DNA from: CAMQVM01 sp044433405
Lineage (GTDB): Bacteria > Bacteroidota > Bacteroidia > Bacteroidales > Rikenellaceae
Length of the DNA stretch: 19,788 nt
NCBI GenBank assembly: GCA_044433405.1
Contig: JAWXTQ010000023.1
Span: forward strand, 1-19,788
Direction of reading: 5' to 3'
Shown here: positions 14,315-19,788 of the stretch, piece by piece
Numbering within the stretch: the stretch's first letter is position 1
Layout: every line of letters starts with the position of its first letter
Notes under the pieces: generated by a model
Seen by the model: only the letters and a program-made list of their open reading frames with translations
Database searches by the model: none
Told to the model about the DNA's origin: nothing
Translations under genes and position numbers: made by a program

Positions 14315-14811
14315 TGAGCTACACCATTGTACTAGCTAAGATGTGCCAAATAGAGCAGATTATGCCGCTTTATTGTAATGCACGTGAGTTTATGGCTAGA
14401 AATGGCAATGCAAATCAGTGGATTAATGGCTATCCAACACAAGATTTAATCGAGAAAGAGATTTTAGATAAGAAAATGTATCTCTGCCTTAATCAAGATA
14501 ATGTTGTGTTGGCGGCCTTTTCTTTTGTTGTGGCTAACGACTCAACCTATGATGTAATATATAAGGGGCAGTGGCTCAACTCTGAGCCTTATGGTGTGGT
14601 GCACAGGTTGGTGAGCAGTGGTGTTGTGAGCCGTATAGGCGATGTGTGTATGGAGTGGTGTTTTGCTCAACATGCCAACATTAGAGTCGATACGCATCAC
14701 GATAATATGGTTATGCAAAATCTCCTTTATAGGTTAGGATATGTTAAGTGCGGAGAGATAAAAATTGCAAATGGTAGTGTGAGAGTTGCTTTTCACAAAA
14801 CAAATTTGTAA
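14314..14811 (+). CDS. GNAT family N-acetyltransferase
   Basis: A 165-residue cytoplasmic protein of GNAT size. It begins MSYTIVLAKMCQIEQIMPLY, followed by AREFMARNGNANQWINGYP, a form recognisable in many Bacteroidota GNAT proteins. The C-terminal part, NIRVDTHHDNMVMQNLLYRL followed by GYVKCGEI, is the usual motif B region ending the acetyl-CoA fold. The R-x-x-G-x-G/A acetyl-CoA loop is not clear: the equivalent stretch reads VHRLVSSGVVSRIGD. The acceptor substrate is unknown. It overlaps the sufS stop by one base, so it is translated with the suf genes, but no role in Fe-S assembly is established. Confidence 0.85.
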   Translation: MSYTIVLAKMCQIEQIMPLYCNAREFMARNGNANQWINGYPTQDLIEKEILDKKMYLCLNQDNVVLAAFSFVVANDSTYDVIYKGQWLNSEPYGVVHRLVSSGVVSRIGDVCMEWCFAQHANIRVDTHHDNMVMQNLLYRLGYVKCGEIKIANGSVRVAFHKTNL

Positions 14812-14816
14812 CTTTG
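14785..14816 (+). promoter_or_regulatory. Bacteroidota-type promoter for floA
   Basis: TAACTTTG (14809-14816) matches the -7 consensus TAnnTTTG. GTTG (14785-14788) lies 20 bases upstream, near the -33 TTTG. Both lie in or straddle the end of the acetyltransferase coding sequence. The predicted start near 14823 leaves about 28 bases of leader before the floA ATG at 14851. No terminator separates it from the suf run, so read-through is possible too. Confidence 0.6.
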
Positions 14817-14850
14817 AAGCTAATTTAATATAATCTAATTTTTTATTGTT

Positions 14851-15864
14851 ATGGAAGAGATGGGAGTAATTGGAGTTTATGCTATTATAGTAATAGTTAT
14901 AGCCTCAGTATTTTTTTATTTTGTACCTGTAGGTTTATGGTTCTCTGCAACCGTTTCAGGTGTTAGAATCAGTCTTTTACAGCTAGTTTTAATGCGTTGG
15001 CGTAAAGTTACGCCTACGGTGATTGTTTCGTCTATGATTGAGGGAACTAAAGCTGGATTAGATTTGTCGCCTAACGATTTAGAGGCTCACTACCTAGCTG
15101 GTGGTAATGTTAGTAATGTTGTTCATGCATTAGTGTCAGCACAAAAAGCAAATATTAGTCTAGATTTTCAGATGGCAACCGCTATCGACCTTGCAGGGCG
15201 TAATGTTTTCGAGGCGGTGCAAATGTCAGTTAACCCTAAAGTTATCAATACACCTCCTGTTAGTGCTGTGGCAAAAGATGGTATTCAGCTTGTTGCTAAG
15301 GCGCGTGTAACGGTGCGTGCTAACATCAAACAACTTGTTGGTGGTGCTGGTGAGGAGACTGTCTTAGCGCGTGTTGGTGAAGGTATTGTTTCGTCGATAG
15401 GTTCATCACAGAGTCATAAAACTGTGCTTGAGAACCCAGATTTTATATCTAAAGTGGTGCTTAATAAGGGATTGGATGCAGGAACTGCGTTTGAGATATT
15501 ATCTATTGATATTGCTGATATTGATGTAGGTCGCAATATTGGCGCATTCTTGCAAATGGACCAAGCAAATGCTGATAAAAATATTGCCCAAGCAAAAGCT
15601 GAGGAGAAACGTGCAATGGCCGTAGCTCTAGAGCAAGAGATGAAAGCTAAGGCTCAAGAGGCTAAGGCAAAAGTGATTGAGGCTGAAGCCGAAATACCAT
15701 TAGCTATTGCTGAGTCGTTTCGTTCAGGTAATCTGGGAATTATGGACTACTATAAGCTCCGTAATATCCAGGCTGATACTCAAATGCGTGAGACTATAGG
15801 TACATCTTCACAGGCAAAACCTTCAGAGATAAGCTCTGCAAAAGAGGCAAAATCAACAAAATAA
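14851..15864 (+). CDS. floA: Flotillin-like membrane scaffold FloA (UPF0365/YqfA family)
   Basis: A 337-residue SPFH-type protein that organises functional membrane microdomains. One N-terminal membrane segment (GVIGVYAIIVIVIASVFFYF, about residues 5-33) is followed by the conserved FloA region, including MIEGTKAGLDLS, DLEAHYLAGGNVSNVVHALV, VINTPPVSAVAKDGIQLVAK and VGEGIVSSIGSS. Residues about 235-280 form an Ala/Glu/Lys-rich helix (AKAEEKRAMAVALEQEMKAK) as in the flotillin coiled coil, with a FRSGNLGIMDYYKLRNIQAD segment after it. The length matches the family. The NfeD-like membrane partner often found beside flotillins is not adjacent. It likely has its own promoter at 14785-14816. The spacing to the M81 lipoprotein gene is 37 bases, with a small hairpin between. 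Confidence 0.95.
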   Translation: MEEMGVIGVYAIIVIVIASVFFYFVPVGLWFSATVSGVRISLLQLVLMRWRKVTPTVIVSSMIEGTKAGLDLSPNDLEAHYLAGGNVSNVVHALVSAQKANISLDFQMATAIDLAGRNVFEAVQMSVNPKVINTPPVSAVAKDGIQLVAKARVTVRANIKQLVGGAGEETVLARVGEGIVSSIGSSQSHKTVLENPDFISKVVLNKGLDAGTAFEILSIDIADIDVGRNIGAFLQMDQANADKNIAQAKAEEKRAMAVALEQEMKAKAQEAKAKVIEAEAEIPLAIAESFRSGNLGIMDYYKLRNIQADTQMRETIGTSSQAKPSEISSAKEAKSTK

Positions 15865-15865
15865 A

Positions 15866-15882
15866 AAGGGTGTAATACCCTT
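15866..15882 (+). terminator. Small hairpin between floA and the M81 gene (weak terminator or attenuator)
   Basis: AAGGGT (15866-15871) and ACCCTT (15877-15882) form a perfect 6-bp stem with a 5-base loop directly after the floA stop. No T-run follows, so it is at best a weak terminator or an mRNA-processing structure. Confidence 0.3.
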
Positions 15883-15901
15883 GGTTCTAAATATAAATAA
15901 G

Positions 15902-17437
15902 ATGAAATCAGTAAACTTTGTTGCTGTTTTTGTGGCTATTGTTGCGTTGTGTGGCTGTAGCTCTTCAAAAACAGCTAAGCCCAGAGTGGCTATTGTGGGT
16001 GTTGGAATAGAGTGTAGTACATTCTCTCCAGCCAAAACAACATTAGAAATGTTCAATCCCCTTTATGGTGATGAAATTATTGCCTCATATCCTTTCTTTA
16101 AAGAGGATACAACCCTAATTGATAGAGCAGAGTGGTTGCCTACAATTATGGCATGGGCATCACCAGGAGGTATTGTTACACGTGAGACTTACGATACTCT
16201 GCTAAATCGCTCGCTTCGATTGTTAGAGAAGAGTTTGCCTCTTGATGCTATTTTCCTTGATATTCATGGCGCAATGAGCGTTGAAGGGTTAGACGATCCA
16301 GAGGGCGACTATTCAACAAAAATCAGAGAGTTGGTTGGTGATGATGTGATTATCTCTGCATCAATGGATCCTCACGGTTGTGTGTCGCAATGTCTGGCTG
16401 AAAATGTTGATTTGATTACCTCTTACAGAATGTCACCTCACGAGGATAGATACATTACACGTAAGCGTGCAATCGACAACCTACTAGAGCGACTAGATAA
16501 AGGTTTAGGCAAACCACAATATAAAGCGTGGGTTAAAGTGCCAATTTTGCTACCTGGTGAAAAGACTTCAACTCGTGTAGAACCTGGAAAATCGCTTTAT
16601 GAGGCGATAGTTCCGATAGAAGAGCAAGAGGGGATTACAGATGCTGCAATTTGGATGTCTTATCCTTGGTCAGATGAACCTCGTAACCATGGTGTTGTGG
16701 TTGTTGTTGGTGATGATAAGGCTAAGGTAGAGAGCGGTGCTAAAGAGTTGGCTGAGAAGTTCTGGTCTAGTCGCAACGACTTTGAGTTTGTAGCTCCCAC
16801 AGCTTCATTAGAGGAGGTTTTAGCCAATGCGCTTAAGAGCGATAAGAAGCCATATTTTATTAGTGATATGGGAGATAATCCAACAGCTGGTGGTGCAGGT
16901 GATGTAACATGGACTTTAGAGAAGCTTTTGGCTCGTAAAGAGTTTAAGTCGGCAAAGGGCAAGCGTTTGATTTACGCATCTATTCCATCTCCAGAGCTTG
17001 TTGCTAAGGCTAAAGAGCTAGGTGAGGGGGCAATTGTCGAGGAGTATGTTGGAGCTAAAGTAGATAATCGTTACGCTGCTCCAATAAAACTAAAAGGCAA
17101 AATCGAGAAGATTCTCGACAATCCTGGTAACGCACACGTAGTAGTAAGAGTTGGTTCGATTCAGGTGATTGTTACTGAAAAACGTATGGGTTTCCATTAC
17201 GAGGCTAACTTTAGTCGCCTTGGATTAGATCCGCGCAATGCTGATATTATTGTTGTTAAGTTGGGTTATCTAACTGAAGAGCTTTACGATATGAGAGGCG
17301 ATTGGATGATGGCTCAAACGCGTGGTGGTGTTGACCAAGAGTTGGAAGAGCTGCCTTATAAGCGAATTGATCGTCCAATGTATCCTTTGGACAAAGATAT
17401 GGACGAAGCTCCATTAGAAGTTGTGTTTATCCCTTAA
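15902..17437 (+). CDS. M81 (MlrC-like) metallopeptidase-family lipoprotein
   Basis: A 511-residue lipoprotein: MKSVNFVAVFVAIVALCGC has a hydrophobic core and an LCGC lipobox with C19 lipidated. The ATG at 15902 is chosen because a TTG seven codons upstream (15881) would lie in a hairpin and add nothing to the signal peptide. The mature part matches the MlrC family, named for the microcystinase that hydrolyses linear peptides. Visible motifs are GIECSTFSP (E37, in place of the usual HETNTF motif), FLDIHGAM (H122), SMDPHG (H158), YRMSPHED (H180) and SDMGDNPTAGGAGDVT, which opens the MlrC C-terminal domain. Family histidines and the glutamate bind the metal. The substrate is unknown; the envelope location and the following hexosaminidase suggest peptide or amide bonds in glycopeptides, as inference. 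Confidence 0.88.
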   Translation: MKSVNFVAVFVAIVALCGCSSSKTAKPRVAIVGVGIECSTFSPAKTTLEMFNPLYGDEIIASYPFFKEDTTLIDRAEWLPTIMAWASPGGIVTRETYDTLLNRSLRLLEKSLPLDAIFLDIHGAMSVEGLDDPEGDYSTKIRELVGDDVIISASMDPHGCVSQCLAENVDLITSYRMSPHEDRYITRKRAIDNLLERLDKGLGKPQYKAWVKVPILLPGEKTSTRVEPGKSLYEAIVPIEEQEGITDAAIWMSYPWSDEPRNHGVVVVVGDDKAKVESGAKELAEKFWSSRNDFEFVAPTASLEEVLANALKSDKKPYFISDMGDNPTAGGAGDVTWTLEKLLARKEFKSAKGKRLIYASIPSPELVAKAKELGEGAIVEEYVGAKVDNRYAAPIKLKGKIEKILDNPGNAHVVVRVGSIQVIVTEKRMGFHYEANFSRLGLDPRNADIIVVKLGYLTEELYDMRGDWMMAQTRGGVDQELEELPYKRIDRPMYPLDKDMDEAPLEVVFIP

Positions 17438-17454
17438 ATTATTAAATTATTAAA

Positions 17455-19743
17455 ATGAAGAAGTTAGTAGTTTCGTGTCTACTCGTTGTAGCCATGTTGT
17501 CATCTTGCTGTAATAGCTCTAAAAACCTAGAAACAGCAGTAATTCCTGCACCTCAATCCATGAAGATTAATAAAGGTGCGTTTAAATTGGCCGATAATCA
17601 AGTTATTGGTATCTCAGATAAATCGTTAGAGGGTGCAGCTAGCTATCTTTCGAAAGTGTTGTCAGCTACGGGTTATACTTTCACCACAGTTGAGGGTGCT
17701 GGTGATATTACTATCTCGATTGATGCCTCTCAGGCCGATAAAGTTAGTGGCTCGTACTCTTTGACCGTAACTCTAGAGGGAGTAAATATTGTAGCTGTTG
17801 ATTATAAAGGTGCAATAAATGGTATTACAACTTTCAGACAGTTGTTGGGTGCACAAATAGAATCGTCAGAGGTTGTTGTTGGTAAAGAGTGGTATGTGGC
17901 AAATGTTGAGATTTGCGACTCACCAGCTTATGAGTGGCGTGGTTTGATGCTGGATGTTTCTCGTCACTTCTACACCAAAGAGGAGGTGAAAGAGTTTCTT
18001 GATTTAATGGCTCTTTATAAGCTAAATAAGTTCCATTGGCACTTAACCGATGATCAAGGTTGGCGAATTGAGATTAAAAAATACCCATTGCTTACCGAAG
18101 TTGGAGGTTGGAGAGAGTTTAACTCTCACGATAAAACTTGCATAGAGAGAGCAAAATCGAGCAATAATAGCGACTTTGAGTTGCCAAAGGATAAGCTAAA
18201 AGAGGTTGATGGAAAAACCTATTATGGTGGTTTCTATACACAAGAGGATATTAAAGAGATTGTTAGTCACGCTACATCTCTAGGTATCGACATTATCCCT
18301 GAGATTGATATGCCAGGTCATATACTTGTAGCTTTAGAGAATTATGATGGAATTTCATGTTTCAAGACAACTGGTTGGGGTGCTACTTTTTCTTCTCCAG
18401 TTTGCCCAGGCAAGGAGAGTGCAATGGCGTTTTGTAAAGATGTTTACAAAGAGATTTTTGAGCTATTCCCTAATGAGTATGTTCATCTAGGTGCTGACGA
18501 GGTTGAGAAAACTAACTGGAAAAAGTGTCCTGATTGCCAGAAACTAATGCGTAAGTATGGCCTTAAAACAGAGGATGAGCTGCAAGCGTGGTTTGTTAAA
18601 GATATGGAGAAATATTTTAATGAGAATGGCAAAAAACTAATTGGTTGGGATGAAATACTAGAGGGTGGATTATCTGAGACTGCAACAATAATGTGGTGGA
18701 GATCATGGGTTGGTAATGCCGTAAAAGAGGCTACTGCTAGCGGAAATGAGGCTATTTTAACGCCTAATAGCTACTTCTATTTTGACTATGATCAGGATCA
18801 ATCAACCATCAAAAACATCTACAACTCAAACGTTATCTCTGATCTTACAGAGGAGCAAAAAGAGCTAGTAAAAGGTTATCAAGCAAATATCTGGTGTGAA
18901 TGGATTCCATCGCGCGAGAGAATGCAATACATGGTATATCCAAGAGCCCTTGCAGTTGCCGAGAAGGCGTGGAGTGGCGATGCAAATAGTGATTGGGATG
19001 ATTTTTCAGAGAACCTAGAGAGACATTTAGAGCGTTTAGATGTGTTAAATGTAAACTACAGAATTGCAGATTTTGAGGACTTAGTATCTAACAAAATATT
19101 TATTGATGAGATTGAGGTTGATTTTGCTTGCCCAGATAAAAATGTAGTAATTCGCTACACTGAGGATGGTTCAATACCAACTATCGAGTCAAAACAGTAT
19201 ACAAAACCTTTCACCATCACCGAAAGTAAGCAGTATAAAGTAGCTCCTTTTCGCAAAAATGGAAATAGAGGTGACATATACGACTTTAGCTACACTAAAA
19301 CCCCATATACTACCGCAGTTGAAGTTGACTCTTCTGAGGAGGGTTTAAATGTTGTTTGGCACGATTTCAGAGGCAATAGATGCGATAGAATATCTAAAGC
19401 TCCTGTTAAAGAGAGCATGATTGCTAATGAGGTTGCTATACCAGAGGGTGTAAAAGGAAATATAGGGTTGATTTTTACTGGCTATTTTGTTGCTCCTTAT
19501 GATGATATCTACACTTTTGCCCTTCGTTCTGACGATGGAAGTGTTCTAAAAATCGGAGACACAGTAGTGGTTGATAACGATGGTCCTCACTCACCAAAAG
19601 AGGTTAAAGGACAAGTTGCCCTAAGTTCAGGACATCATCCATTACATGTTAGCTATTTCGATTCAAATGGAGGTGTGCTTTCCTTAGTAATTACAGATAG
19701 CGATGGCGATGAAATTTCTCAAGATGACCATTTTGTTCGGTAG
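17455..19743 (+). CDS. GH20 beta-N-acetylhexosaminidase lipoprotein with PA14-like domain
   Basis: A 762-residue exo-glycosidase removing terminal beta-linked GlcNAc or GalNAc by substrate-assisted catalysis. It carries a lipoprotein signal with lipobox LSSC (C18). Domains in order: GH20b N-terminal domain (about 30-150); GH20 TIM barrel (about 158-510) opening WRGLMLDVSRHF and containing NKFHWHLTDDQGWR (194-204) and the catalytic pair D348-E349 in HLGADEVE; a chitobiase/hexosaminidase C-terminal-like domain (about 545-620, with VVIRYTEDGSIPT); and a PA14-like domain (about 620-758, with FTGYFVAPYDDIYTFALRSD and VVDNDGPHSP) that may bind carbohydrate. The ATG is 17 bases after the M81 gene stop, so the two are likely co-transcribed. 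Natural targets could be mucin, N-glycan or peptidoglycan-derived amino sugars; sequence alone does not decide. Confidence 0.95.
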   Translation: MKKLVVSCLLVVAMLSSCCNSSKNLETAVIPAPQSMKINKGAFKLADNQVIGISDKSLEGAASYLSKVLSATGYTFTTVEGAGDITISIDASQADKVSGSYSLTVTLEGVNIVAVDYKGAINGITTFRQLLGAQIESSEVVVGKEWYVANVEICDSPAYEWRGLMLDVSRHFYTKEEVKEFLDLMALYKLNKFHWHLTDDQGWRIEIKKYPLLTEVGGWREFNSHDKTCIERAKSSNNSDFELPKDKLKEVDGKTYYGGFYTQEDIKEIVSHATSLGIDIIPEIDMPGHILVALENYDGISCFKTTGWGATFSSPVCPGKESAMAFCKDVYKEIFELFPNEYVHLGADEVEKTNWKKCPDCQKLMRKYGLKTEDELQAWFVKDMEKYFNENGKKLIGWDEILEGGLSETATIMWWRSWVGNAVKEATASGNEAILTPNSYFYFDYDQDQSTIKNIYNSNVISDLTEEQKELVKGYQANIWCEWIPSRERMQYMVYPRALAVAEKAWSGDANSDWDDFSENLERHLERLDVLNVNYRIADFEDLVSNKIFIDEIEVDFACPDKNVVIRYTEDGSIPTIESKQYTKPFTITESKQYKVAPFRKNGNRGDIYDFSYTKTPYTTAVEVDSSEEGLNVVWHDFRGNRCDRISKAPVKESMIANEVAIPEGVKGNIGLIFTGYFVAPYDDIYTFALRSDDGSVLKIGDTVVVDNDGPHSPKEVKGQVALSSGHHPLHVSYFDSNGGVLSLVITDSDGDEISQDDHFVR

Positions 19744-19788
19744 TGATTGTATGTGTGGTTAGGCTTTTAGCGGTTTTCACTTTTTGGC

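Noticed and set aside
15881..15901. TTG start for the M81 gene seven codons upstream
   Set aside because: The codon is in the right arm of a hairpin, and the ATG at 15902 gives a standard lipoprotein signal peptide.
17438..17454. Short direct repeat ATTATTAA before the GH20 gene
   Set aside because: Two copies in simple AT-rich spacer sequence; no evidence of an operator or attachment site.
19744..19788. Possible terminator after the GH20 gene
   Set aside because: T-rich runs are present but no stem of useful length forms within the bases available.

Overview
The window looks like chromosomal DNA of a low-GC member of the Bacteroidota, most likely Bacteroidales. The evidence is an adjacent SusC-like/SusD-like pair, several lipoproteins with Bacteroidota-style lipoboxes, promoter -7 elements matching TAnnTTTG, weak or absent Shine-Dalgarno sequences, and typical gene families (SufBCDS, flotillin-like FloA, a TGS-domain nucleoside kinase). 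No rRNA, tRNA, CRISPR array, insertion sequence or phage gene was seen. Gene density is high: the longest non-coding stretches are about 122 bases (1250-1371) and 147 bases (8665-8811), so no gap exceeds 300 bases.

Region 1 (1-1249, minus strand): a flippase-like YbhN/UPF0104 membrane protein followed 21 bases later by the start of a nucleoside kinase that runs off the left edge. A divergent promoter region lies at about 1290-1335.

Region 2 (1372-8664, plus strand): four closely spaced genes, namely queG (epoxyqueuosine reductase), a SusC-like TonB-dependent receptor, a SusD-like lipoprotein and a radical SAM enzyme with an N-terminal B12-binding-like region. Gaps are 1, 11 and 18 bases, and a perfect 14-bp hairpin terminator follows. 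There is no glycoside hydrolase, sigma/anti-sigma pair or hybrid two-component regulator, so this is not a standard polysaccharide utilisation locus. Both flanking enzymes belong to cobalamin-linked families, which makes the imported ligand an open question.

Region 3 (8752-14811, plus strand): a promoter, an RsuA/RluB-type pseudouridine synthase with a ~200-residue basic disordered N-terminal extension, then the iron-sulfur cluster assembly genes sufB, sufC, sufD and sufS, and a GNAT acetyltransferase overlapping sufS by one base. SufD is only about 245 residues and lacks the usual N-terminal domain, yet keeps the C-terminal beta-helix core and the conserved histidine.

Region 4 (14785-19788, plus strand): a promoter embedded in the end of the acetyltransferase gene drives floA. 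Next come two lipoproteins, an M81 (MlrC-like) metallopeptidase-family protein and a GH20 beta-N-acetylhexosaminidase with a C-terminal PA14-like domain. They are 17 bases apart and likely act together in the cell envelope on amino-sugar-containing glycans or glycopeptides. The last 45 bases hold nothing recognisable.
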